Part shown: piece after piece, positions 26,341 through 34,540 of the stretch
Position numbering within the stretch: position 1 is the first letter of the stretch
How the letters are laid out: each line of letters opens with the position of its first letter
NCBI GenBank assembly: GCA_021108315.1
Contig: JAIORE010000422.1
Coordinates: 1-46,930 of the forward strand
Reading direction: 5' to 3'
DNA length: 46,930 nt
From: Candidatus Cloacimonadota bacterium
Lineage (GTDB): Bacteria; Cloacimonadota; Cloacimonadia; Cloacimonadales; TCS61
The notes under the pieces: model-generated
What the model was told of the DNA's origin: nothing
The model's input: the letters and a program-made list of their open reading frames with translations, nothing else
Databases searched by the model: none
Made by a program: the position numbers and the translations under genes

Positions 26341-29010
26341 CTACCAAGCGTCATATAAATTATAAATATAATTCAACGAGAATAATAATAAAAAAGAATC
26401 ACGGTAGCTTGAATATTTATAATAATTAGATTTTGCTTCTATTAAATTGCTAATATCATCAGCAGAATTATAGCTATCAATTTCATCATTAGCTTTTTGG
26501 TGACACACCAAACTACTTATCAATGATAAAGTTGCAATGCTGGCAACAGTACATCCTTTCACATACTTTTTATTTTTTATTTGAGTAAGACCGGGCACTG
26601 AATGAGCTATGAATCTATTGAATCTATTTGAACTGAGCGATGACAAATCTACAATTGAATACTTTGTAAAATTCTCTTTGATAGTAATATTTTCTTCATA
26701 GGGTTTATGAAATTCTTTTTTACACACTAAAGTATAGTTGTCCGGTTCAATATCAGTAATCGTGAAAAAAGTATTTTCATCAAAACAATAGTTTGTTCTT
26801 CCATAATGTTTAAAATCTTTAGAATTTGAATCTTTTAAATATACGTCCACACGTGGTTCTGAACAAGATATTTTTAATTCACCTTTACCTTTTAATTTTT
26901 TGCCATATATTTGATGATCTTGTGGAATATGAGATTTCAATTTATCAAAGGTAACTTTATGTTCTTCTCTAAATTCGGTTGATATTTCTCGTGATGAAAT
27001 AAAAGCATCAAAAACATTTAAAAAATATACGACTGAACCTGTTAAAATCAGGCTGTTTTTTATAGAGAAAAATTGGCTAAACCTAACTTTATTATCAACT
27101 AAACTTCCCATCTCTTTTGCTTCAAGGTAATCTTTTTCATATTTATCTTCCAGAAAATAGCTTCCTCCAGCCAAGCCTGCAATACAACCAATGCTATACA
27201 AAAAAAATTTATCTTTTTTGTGTAAAGATAATGATTTTTGTCCCCAGCCGGGAACAAATGTAGATTTTACTCCCTCTATAATATTGACCTTTTTCCTATT
27301 AGGATAATCGGAAATTATTGTAACTTTGTTATTGAATGGAAGTGTTTTTACTGTATATTTTTTATCATTTATTTTATAATAATTAAAGCCAAGCCTTGAA
27401 TTTTCTTTTTCCCAATAGGAATTTTTATCTGTGAATTTCGGGGAAAAACCAACGAGAAAATAAGAACTGTGTAATGGATCAAAGTGTTTTAGTAGTAAAT
27501 CATCGTGAGCAAATTTGAATGAATTAACAGAAAAATCATTCTTCAATTCCTGCTGAATAGTCCAGATTTGCCATTGACCCGAAGCAAAACTGGAATAGAT
27601 AATATTCTTAAAATTGGGTGTTTTAAAGATCTCCATATTATCTCTATATTTTTTTTCATCAATCAAAGTAACATTTTTTACCAGATTTCCATCTTCATTA
27701 ATAACAAAATAATGGAGAGATTTATTCTGATCATTTGCCACATAATATATGCTTTCACCGGATGGATCCCAAGAAGGCTTAATAGAATAAGTTGGCATTC
27801 TACAATCGGAAACAATTATTTTGGGATCTTCATCTGTCTTAATATTTTTTAAATATATAGATTTATTGCAATAAAACGCTAAAATATCATTTTCAGGTGA
27901 CCAGGAAGGATATAAACAATCTCTATCATCTATACTGATTTCATCTTTAATAGTACTACTATTTTTCGTTTCTGATATTTCTATGGTGATCAGACTTCCC
28001 ATTTCCTGTTTACAATAGGCAATATATTTTGCGTCTTTCGATATAGCTGGAGAAAAAATAGATGCTGTTTCTTCCTCTGACGAAAATTGATATAAATTGC
28101 TGTTCAAATTTTCTATACTTTCTATTTTAGAAATATCTTCAACAAAATATAAAGCCATCAAATCATTATCTTTATTTGAAGTAAAATAAAGTCTGTCATC
28201 AATATTAGAATAAACCAAATCAGAACAATAATTACCAAAATCTGATAATTGCTTTATTGTATCAACCTCTCCACTCAAATCCAGTGTAGCTCTATAAATC
28301 TCATAACTCTCTGTTTCCGTAGAAATAAAATAGAGGTTTTTACTGTCTGCACTCCAACAAGGAGCAAATGAGAAGAAATTTTCTTTTTGACTTGTACCAA
28401 ATTTCTTTTCTTTTTTACTCTCAATAATTGTATATTCTTTCTTATTTTCTAAATTAAAAATGAGTATCGCATTTTTATTTTTTTCAATTACAACATAAGC
28501 AATAAATTTTCCATTCGGAGATGCACTGAAATATCTTTTCCAACCTCTACTTTCTGTTAATTGTTCAGGTAATGATTTTTGATTAATCATACTTGTAGTT
28601 TCAAATTTCCACTGCTTTTCTTCCATTTCACCGGATTCGGGAAAATAGATTATTGCTATTTTATTCTCTCCTTCCATAAGAAGTTTACTTTTAATCTCTA
28701 CGGAAAAAGCATTTTCTGTTGAAAAAAAACTTCCGGTATAGTAGAGATTTTTAATTTCCTGATCATTTACGTACATTTCCAGACCGGTTAAACTGATTTC
28801 GCTTAAAAAGCTAATTAGAATAGAAATATCTCCGGATTCAACATTGGTTTTTTCGTCTTCTATCATGTTAAATTTGAAATCTTTAGGAGTCAAAGTTCCA
28901 AAATTTTTATAATTTTGTACATATTTTAGCTGTGAAGAGATACTTTCTCCAAACAGAAAAATATTTATAAAAAGTAAAAGAAATATAAAGAATCGCTTGA
29001 GCAAATTCAT
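26341..29010 (-). CDS. exported beta-propeller (TolB-like) protein with PEGA and duplicated DUF5683-like segments
   Basis: An 889-aa product with a signal peptide (about 1-22). Residues about 60-140 are a strand-rich domain, then WD40/PD40-type propeller repeats (about 145-520) are visible as repeated blocks such as FSFAPCWSADSKNLYFIST, PSWSPENDILAFYCN and PSWDPSGESIYYVAN. Near 580 begins a segment FVPGWGQKSLSLHKKDKFFLYS with hydrophobic helices, resembling DUF5683. A PEGA-like domain follows (about 695-765), then a second, diverged copy of the segment (SVPGLTQIKNKKYVKGCTVAS, about 780-889). The hydrophobic pairs suggest membrane anchoring at the C-terminus. AAGGAG precedes the ATG, and the gene starts two bases after the stop of the repeat lipoprotein, so the two are co-transcribed. 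Function unknown; envelope sensing or assembly is inferred. Confidence 0.82.
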   Translation of the reverse strand: MNLLKRFFIFLLLFINIFLFGESISSQLKYVQNYKNFGTLTPKDFKFNMIEDEKTNVESGDISILISFLSEISLTGLEMYVNDQEIKNLYYTGSFFSTENAFSVEIKSKLLMEGENKIAIIYFPESGEMEEKQWKFETTSMINQKSLPEQLTESRGWKRYFSASPNGKFIAYVVIEKNKNAILIFNLENKKEYTIIESKKEKKFGTSQKENFFSFAPCWSADSKNLYFISTETESYEIYRATLDLSGEVDTIKQLSDFGNYCSDLVYSNIDDRLYFTSNKDNDLMALYFVEDISKIESIENLNSNLYQFSSEEETASIFSPAISKDAKYIAYCKQEMGSLITIEISETKNSSTIKDEISIDDRDCLYPSWSPENDILAFYCNKSIYLKNIKTDEDPKIIVSDCRMPTYSIKPSWDPSGESIYYVANDQNKSLHYFVINEDGNLVKNVTLIDEKKYRDNMEIFKTPNFKNIIYSSFASGQWQIWTIQQELKNDFSVNSFKFAHDDLLLKHFDPLHSSYFLVGFSPKFTDKNSYWEKENSRLGFNYYKINDKKYTVKTLPFNNKVTIISDYPNRKKVNIIEGVKSTFVPGWGQKSLSLHKKDKFFLYSIGCIAGLAGGSYFLEDKYEKDYLEAKEMGSLVDNKVRFSQFFSIKNSLILTGSVVYFLNVFDAFISSREISTEFREEHKVTFDKLKSHIPQDHQIYGKKLKGKGELKISCSEPRVDVYLKDSNSKDFKHYGRTNYCFDENTFFTITDIEPDNYTLVCKKEFHKPYEENITIKENFTKYSIVDLSSLSSNRFNRFIAHSVPGLTQIKNKKYVKGCTVASIATLSLISSLVCHQKANDEIDSYNSADDISNLIEAKSNYYKYSSYRDSFLLLFSLNYIYNLYDAW

Positions 29011-29012
29011 AA

Positions 29013-32000
29013 TTATCTCCTTCGATTTTTATTAGTTGAATATGTATATGACCAATTATAGTTGTTTAAAACTCCGCTTTCGTCTGTAACTGTAATAATA
29101 AAATCGTACTCAACATCAATCTCTGGAAACTCATAAGAAAATTCTATTTGTGAACCAGTTATAGTGCAGATTGCCGGATCTAAGGAATAATTGTCCAAAT
29201 TATATGTTACTTCAAGTTCTTCAACATTTCCAATGTTATGATTATAAATCAAGGTTACATCAACAGAATTATCTGTAAATATAGTTCCATCTTCCGGTTC
29301 AATTGAAATTAAAGCAAAAGGTTCATAAGTATAAGACCAATTACTATCAATTTGAATTCCGAATACATCTGTAACTGAAATATTGAATTCATAAAGTGTA
29401 TCTGTTTCTGAAAATTGATAAGAAAAATATACACTCAGAGAATCATCACTTATTTCAGCTTCAGTGATGAAAGTTCCTGAGTCAGGTGTAACTTCAAGTT
29501 CATTAATAGAATCTAATTTATGATTATAATTTAAAACAACCTCAACAGAATTATTTACAAATATAATTCCGTCCTCCGGTTCAATTGAAATCAAAGCAAA
29601 AGGTTCATAAGTATAAGACCAATCATTATCAATTGGAATTCCATTTACATCCGTTACTGTGATATTGAATTCATAAAGTGTATCTGTTTCTGAAAATTGA
29701 TAAGTAAAAAAGACACTAAGAGAATCATCACTTAGATCAGCTTCCGTAATGAAAGTTCCTGTATCAGGTGTAACTTCAAGTTCGTTTATTGATTCTAACT
29801 TGCGATTATAATTTATAGTAACTTCAACAGAATTTTCTGTAAATATAGTTCCATCTTCCGGAACAATTGAAATCAAATCAAAAGGTTCATAAATATAAGA
29901 CCAATCATTATCAATTGAAATTCCGTTAACATCTGTAACAGTAATATTAAACTCGTAAAGGGTATCTGTTTCTGAAAATTCATAAGAAAAAAATACACTC
30001 AGAGAATCATTACTTATTTCAGGTTCCGCTAAGAAAGTTCCGGAATCAGATGTAACTTCGAATTCATTAATTAAGGCTATTTTATGATTATAATTCAAAG
30101 TAACATCAACAAAATTATCTGTAAATATAGTTCCATCCTCTGGAGCAATAGAAGTCAAAGCAAAAGGTTCATAAATATAAGCCCAATCATTATCAATTAA
30201 AATTCCGTTTTCATCAGTAACTGTAATGTTAAATTCATATAGTGTATCTGTTTCTGAAAATTGATAAGAGAAAGATACACTCAAAGAATCATCACTTATT
30301 TCAGCTTCCGCTAAGAAAGTTCCGGAATCAGGTGTAACTTCGAGTTCATTAATTAAGGCTATTTTATGATTATAATTCAAAGTAACATCAACAGAATTAT
30401 CTGTAAATATTGATCCATCTTCCGGATCAATTGAATTTAAAATTAATGGTGAATAAGTATAAGACCAATTATGGCTGTTTGAACTTCCATATTCATCCGT
30501 CATTACGATATAAAAATCATATTGAGTATCATCTTCAGGAAAATTATAAGCAAATTCAATTTGTGAATCATTAATCTGGAAATCATTAATTTCGGTTGTG
30601 TTTGAGCCATAAGTTACATTAAGCGTATCAATTGATACAATATCATAGTTATAATTTAAAGAAATATTAATTGGATTATCTACAATTATGGGTTCTGTTA
30701 AGGGATTCGGTTCAATTGAAAGCAGTTCTAAAGGTTCATATGTATAAGTCCAAGATTTTTCTAAAGGATTGTCTTCAGTATCTAATACGATTATATGAAA
30801 TACATATTCCACATTTGTAACAGGAAATTCGTAGGAAAAATCAATTATAGAGCCTTCAATATGCTGTGTGCCTAAAAGATTTATATCTTCTGAATTATAA
30901 GCAACCCGCAACGTCTCTACAGAATTAATCAGATGACTGAAATTAAGCACTATTTCAACCGGATTTGAACTGACAAATGCTTCATCTTCAGGAGTTAACT
31001 CATTTAGTATGAATGGAGGTCTATGCATATAGGTAAATGAAAATTCCGCATCATTTCCAACCATATCTTCCACAAGCAGATTGTAAGAATAGTCATCTTC
31101 GACATCAAAGCATAGTAAAAATTCTAAATCCTGAGAATTTACCAATGAATCAATTATCAATACTTCATTCTCAAATAATTGAAATGATTTTATTATCTCA
31201 TCAAAAGGGATATTGCAATTTATTTCTTGTTCAGAAACAGGTTCTAATGGATCCGGAGTAATATTACCTGATATCTGGGGTGCTTGTTTGTCATAAAAAA
31301 TATTTTCAAATTCAAATGGTTCTTCTACATTAATAACATCAACTATTAAGGTATATGTTTCATTAGGAATTAAAAGATCAAAAGAAGATAATCCTAAAAG
31401 TAATGGATTTATTTCACTAAATGAAATTTCTAAGGTGTCTCCATCTGTTTCAATAAAGTTAAAAAGCAAATCTTCGGAATTCACTATGTTATTAAAAGAG
31501 ATCAAAAGAGGATAGAATTCATTGAAATGAGTATAATTATTCACAATATCACAAGTAAGGTCTTGAATTTCCGTGGAAAAATTTTCAATCAAGCTGTCAG
31601 AAAAAGTTCTACCGAGATTATCTATCAAATAATACTTAAGCAATAGGGAGGATTCCATTTTTTCTGTGTCATAACTTACATTTCTTAAAATTAATCTGTT
31701 GGCATCTGCTACAATTTCATAATCTAATTCTTTGTATGAAATCCAATCTGATTTAGATTCTTTACTTGATTTTGACTTTTTGTTAGATGTTACCGGTAAA
31801 TTTTTGATTTTTATACTATATTCAGAGTTCGCTTCTTCTAATTTATCAAAATCAATTCCGCTTTTACTATCAAATTTTATATCAAAAGAAGCAGAATTTT
31901 CGTCTTGATCAAAGGGTGTAATATATACATTTTGAAGTCCTTGAGTATCTAAAATATATATAAAACTGTCCATTTGGGTGTGTTCATAAAGATCGGTAGC

Positions 32001-32375
32001 CAAAAAAGTTATTTGATATTTTGAATCGTATTCCGGACTAAATTGAACTGTATCCTGCAAACTATTACTGCTTACAATAAGTTTATGGGAATATTCACTC
32101 AAATGAGCAACTTCATTATATATATTCATATCAATCTCAACATCAATATCATGTTCATCCGAAACTCCAAAAACAATGTAATAGTTATGACTTATCGAAT
32201 CAGAAAAAATTATTGACTCAATCAAAGTTGTTTCACTTACAGAATCTTTATATACTTCATAAAAAAGTGAGGGTAGAGTTTCAACTACAGGATCTAAGGG
32301 GTTTTTAAAATCGGGAGTACAAGAAATAATTAATCCGATTAATATAATAACGATAAAAAAACAAATCTTTTTCAT
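29013..32375 (-). CDS. large lipoprotein with tandem Ig-like 94-residue repeats
   Basis: A 1120-aa product. The start is set at 32375 (AGGAGC just upstream), giving MKKICFFIVIILIGLIISCTP with the lipidated Cys near residue 20; a longer frame begins at 32399. After an N-terminal half of beta-rich, poorly conserved domains, the C-terminal half consists of about seven Ig-like units. Each starts S(I)xPEDGxIFTDNSVDVTL and ends WSYTYEPF. Four of them are nearly identical and repeat with an exact 282-base (94-aa) period. The acidic, strand-rich composition resembles extracellular adhesin/Ig-fold repeats. Probably displayed on the outer membrane. It lies between two propeller proteins in the same operon. 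No enzymatic motif seen. Confidence 0.85.
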   Translation of the reverse strand: MKKICFFIVIILIGLIISCTPDFKNPLDPVVETLPSLFYEVYKDSVSETTLIESIIFSDSISHNYYIVFGVSDEHDIDVEIDMNIYNEVAHLSEYSHKLIVSSNSLQDTVQFSPEYDSKYQITFLATDLYEHTQMDSFIYILDTQGLQNVYITPFDQDENSASFDIKFDSKSGIDFDKLEEANSEYSIKIKNLPVTSNKKSKSSKESKSDWISYKELDYEIVADANRLILRNVSYDTEKMESSLLLKYYLIDNLGRTFSDSLIENFSTEIQDLTCDIVNNYTHFNEFYPLLISFNNIVNSEDLLFNFIETDGDTLEISFSEINPLLLGLSSFDLLIPNETYTLIVDVINVEEPFEFENIFYDKQAPQISGNITPDPLEPVSEQEINCNIPFDEIIKSFQLFENEVLIIDSLVNSQDLEFLLCFDVEDDYSYNLLVEDMVGNDAEFSFTYMHRPPFILNELTPEDEAFVSSNPVEIVLNFSHLINSVETLRVAYNSEDINLLGTQHIEGSIIDFSYEFPVTNVEYVFHIIVLDTEDNPLEKSWTYTYEPLELLSIEPNPLTEPIIVDNPINISLNYNYDIVSIDTLNVTYGSNTTEINDFQINDSQIEFAYNFPEDDTQYDFYIVMTDEYGSSNSHNWSYTYSPLILNSIDPEDGSIFTDNSVDVTLNYNHKIALINELEVTPDSGTFLAEAEISDDSLSVSFSYQFSETDTLYEFNITVTDENGILIDNDWAYIYEPFALTSIAPEDGTIFTDNFVDVTLNYNHKIALINEFEVTSDSGTFLAEPEISNDSLSVFFSYEFSETDTLYEFNITVTDVNGISIDNDWSYIYEPFDLISIVPEDGTIFTENSVEVTINYNRKLESINELEVTPDTGTFITEADLSDDSLSVFFTYQFSETDTLYEFNITVTDVNGIPIDNDWSYTYEPFALISIEPEDGIIFVNNSVEVVLNYNHKLDSINELEVTPDSGTFITEAEISDDSLSVYFSYQFSETDTLYEFNISVTDVFGIQIDSNWSYTYEPFALISIEPEDGTIFTDNSVDVTLIYNHNIGNVEELEVTYNLDNYSLDPAICTITGSQIEFSYEFPEIDVEYDFIITVTDESGVLNNYNWSYTYSTNKNRRR
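29288..30428 (-). repeat. tandem 282-bp coding repeats
   Basis: The marker caattgaaat or a close variant recurs at 29300, 29582, 29864, 30146 and 30428, giving four intervals of exactly 282 bases. The units encode 94-residue Ig-like domains of the lipoprotein. DNA similarity between inner units is high (long shared stretches in each unit), so copy number could change by recombination and short-read assembly of the array could be unreliable. Confidence 0.85.
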
Positions 32376-32385
32376 AATTTTGCTC

Positions 32386-34026
32386 CTAATTATTATCAAT
32401 TTCAGTATTTATTTCAATTGATTCATCAACATTTTTAACAGAAACTGTGATTTTCTTTTTTAGCGTATCGGGCCAACGTAAAATAAGAAATCTATCTTTT
32501 TTAAAGGTTATATTATCTTTTTTTAAGTTCAATTCCGCATCATAGCTTTTATTCCCTAATTTTTTGTAAACATCTCCCTGTAGATCATTAATATTGAATT
32601 TTGAGGAAGGAATCGGTCTAGAGTTTCTTTTTATGGTGGCTATATTTGTTTCCGGATTATAAGCTACGATCTTTGCTTTAAAATATTTTTCTTCTACATC
32701 TATTGCTTTAATATTATTTGTTAAATTTATTTTGAGCTTTTGAATTTTATACCCATTTCGGAAAAAAGAATAATAAAAATTATCCAATCTATCTTTTGAA
32801 AGGGCATTAATTGAGCGTTCGGATTTTGGGCTAATCACTTTATAATCCTCTAATAAATTTATGTTAAATAATTTACTATTGTCGCAAAATATAACAATAT
32901 TATCATTATAAAGCCATAATGGATCTTTAACAATTAATAATTCTGAGGAAGAATTCAGGTTTACTTTCTGATCAGTTTCTTTTAGTGTTATAACTTTCTC
33001 TTTTTTATAATTATAGAAAGAAAAATTGTAATTTTCATTATCATAATTTATTGAAACAAACTTTTCAGTATGGGTAGCAAATGATGAAAATATCAAAGGT
33101 GATTTATAGTTGGCAATTTTATTAGCTTTTTTTACAAATTTATTATCATCAACATTCTCACCCAAAAAAACACCATAACCGTAGCTTTCCTCTTTAATAA
33201 AAGAAGCGAATTTATTTTTCTTTTTTTCGAATCTCAAGTTTCTTATATTTTGGGCATCTGTAAGTTTGATGTATCTGTTTTTTGCCAGATCATAAATTTC
33301 AATAGAACTTCTTTGATCATCATTCTCTACTGTATAGGACAAATAATTGCAAGCTGAAGACCATTGCAAATCGTAAAATTTTGTACTTTCATTTTTATTT
33401 TCCGTTACTTTGAAAATAGTATAAACGATTTCATTATTAATATAGTTTACAAAACATAGATTAACATTACTTATTTCATTGCTATAATCAATAAAAGCAA
33501 AAACTTTTCCTAGTGGAGACCATTTTATCAAAGAATATTTTTTTGATTTTTTATCAGGTTTAATGACAAAACTTTCTGATGATATATTTTTCTCACTATT
33601 GGAATTAATATGGTAAATAACATAACTATATGAAATTTTTTTCTTTTTCTTTTCCCGGCTATGTTCTCTTTTTATGGCAACAATAAATTCTCCATCAATA
33701 GAAATGTCTGAACAAACAACATCATCAATGCTAATTGTTTCTTTGGAAGCTTCATCAATTTTTATTTGCCAATTGTAATCATCCGGATCATTGAAAGGAA
33801 AGGCTTTTTTTTGTAATAAATATTTCTCTTCATATCTATTATTTTCCGATTTGTAATTTCCCATTAATTCTTCTAAAAAAGGTTTTAATTTCGAATAATG
33901 TTTATTTAAGGAATATTTTTTCCCTTTGTTTTTATTAACAGCTTCTTTTAATACTTTATTACCACCTCCACAGCTCATCAAAAATATAAACATACAAAAA
34001 ATAAAAAATTTAAAAAAATATTTCAT
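32386..34026 (-). CDS. beta-propeller-like lipoprotein
   Basis: A 546-aa lipoprotein. The ATG at 34026 has AAGGAG seven bases upstream, and the product starts with a typical signal ending FLMSCGGG, with Cys lipidated near residue 19. The frame is open to 34131, but that extension reads repeat DNA. Residues about 90-430 contain repeated blocks of the TolB/PD40 kind (SDISIDGEFIVAIKR, KWSPLGKVFAFIDY, LQWSSACNYLSYTVEN, NIRNLRFEKKKNKFASF), suggesting a propeller. The last 100 residues are strand-rich and lysine-rich. Ten bases separate it from the repeat lipoprotein. It heads this envelope operon; 514 bases of repeat DNA separate it from the kinase gene upstream. Function unknown. Confidence 0.8.
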   Translation of the reverse strand: MKYFFKFFIFCMFIFLMSCGGGNKVLKEAVNKNKGKKYSLNKHYSKLKPFLEELMGNYKSENNRYEEKYLLQKKAFPFNDPDDYNWQIKIDEASKETISIDDVVCSDISIDGEFIVAIKREHSREKKKKKISYSYVIYHINSNSEKNISSESFVIKPDKKSKKYSLIKWSPLGKVFAFIDYSNEISNVNLCFVNYINNEIVYTIFKVTENKNESTKFYDLQWSSACNYLSYTVENDDQRSSIEIYDLAKNRYIKLTDAQNIRNLRFEKKKNKFASFIKEESYGYGVFLGENVDDNKFVKKANKIANYKSPLIFSSFATHTEKFVSINYDNENYNFSFYNYKKEKVITLKETDQKVNLNSSSELLIVKDPLWLYNDNIVIFCDNSKLFNINLLEDYKVISPKSERSINALSKDRLDNFYYSFFRNGYKIQKLKINLTNNIKAIDVEEKYFKAKIVAYNPETNIATIKRNSRPIPSSKFNINDLQGDVYKKLGNKSYDAELNLKKDNITFKKDRFLILRWPDTLKKKITVSVKNVDESIEINTEIDNN

Positions 34027-34073
34027 CGTCACTCCTTTATTAATAATTTTTATTAGTTTTATAAAATTAACAT

Positions 34074-34187
34074 TTCCCTCTTGAAAAGAAACCCTCTGTC
34101 CTACGGACATCTTCCTTGTGAAGGGAGACAAGCCTTCCTTTCAAGGAAGGTGATCTGACCACTCGTGAGTGATCAGGTTGGAAGGTT
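34074..34187. repeat. multi-hairpin intergenic element
   Basis: Successive hairpins: gtcc-tac-ggac (34098-34108); ccttcctt-tc-aaggaagg (34133-34150); and ctgaccactc-gt-gagtgatcag (34155-34176, one mismatch). The style (ccctctgtcctacggacatcttcc..., then an acti/gagt palindrome) resembles mobile intergenic repeats familiar from several bacterial groups. It extends the open frame of the downstream lipoprotein but lies upstream of its real start. Confidence 0.6.
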
Positions 34188-34363
34188 TTTTTCTTTTTGC
34201 TTTTCTTGTGTCCCTGTACCTAATATTAAGCTTCAAACAACATATAAATCTTAAAGATATTTTCTCAAATCATATCTCTGATCTTTCCAACAAGTTAGAT
34301 AGAATAAACTAATTGTAAAATGTCAGGTCATGAATTTCACCACATCGCTTACACTTTTTAGTA

Positions 34364-34437
34364 AGTATTTGGACAAAAGTTTTCAGGTATTTTTTCCCTT
34401 GGTCAACAAGAAATAGCTTTCAAAAAATACTTGGTAA
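34364..34437. repeat. second copy of the 74-bp dispersed repeat
   Basis: Bases 34364-34437 match 16721-16793 along their whole length with about seven differences, sharing ttggacaaaagttttcag, cccttggtcaacaagaaat and aaatacttggtaa. The flanking TGAA hairpins of the first copy are not obvious here. The copies are in the same orientation, 17.6 kb apart, and both lie between genes. Confidence 0.75.
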
Positions 34438-34481
34438 CTTGTTAAATGTAAATAAATTACAAAAATATGTTTTTTTGTATT

Positions 34482-34511
34482 TTTCGTGTTAATTCGTGTA
34501 ATTCGTGGTTT
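34482..34511. repeat. 'gtgttaattcgtgtaattcgtgg' type dispersed sequence
   Basis: Internally repetitive short tract with cgtgttaattcgtgtaattc as its core (about 10-base units around attcgtg). Sequences of this style recur in intergenic DNA of many bacterial genomes and metagenomes. It abuts the 3' end of the kinase gene (stop at 34541). Confidence 0.5.
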
Positions 34512-34540
34512 CATCTTTTCCAGTTTAACTGGGTTAAGCT

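Larger units (their letters stand above)
34027..34540. other. 514-base intergenic region made of three repeat types
   Basis: No gene is evident. It holds a multi-hairpin element (34074-34187), a second copy of the 74-bp dispersed repeat (34364-34437) and an 'attcgtgtaattcgtgg' sequence (34482-34511). The first 20 or so bases are the ribosome site of the propeller lipoprotein. Between 34190 and 34360 I see only AT-rich DNA. Confidence 0.6.

Noticed and set aside
29288..30428. Regularly spaced repeats considered as a CRISPR array
   Set aside because: The unit is 282 bases, fully coding and in frame; no short repeat-spacer pattern or cas genes anywhere in the window.
34027..34131. Extended N-terminus of the propeller lipoprotein
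   Set aside because: It reads repeat DNA; a strong ribosome site and lipoprotein signal start at 34026.
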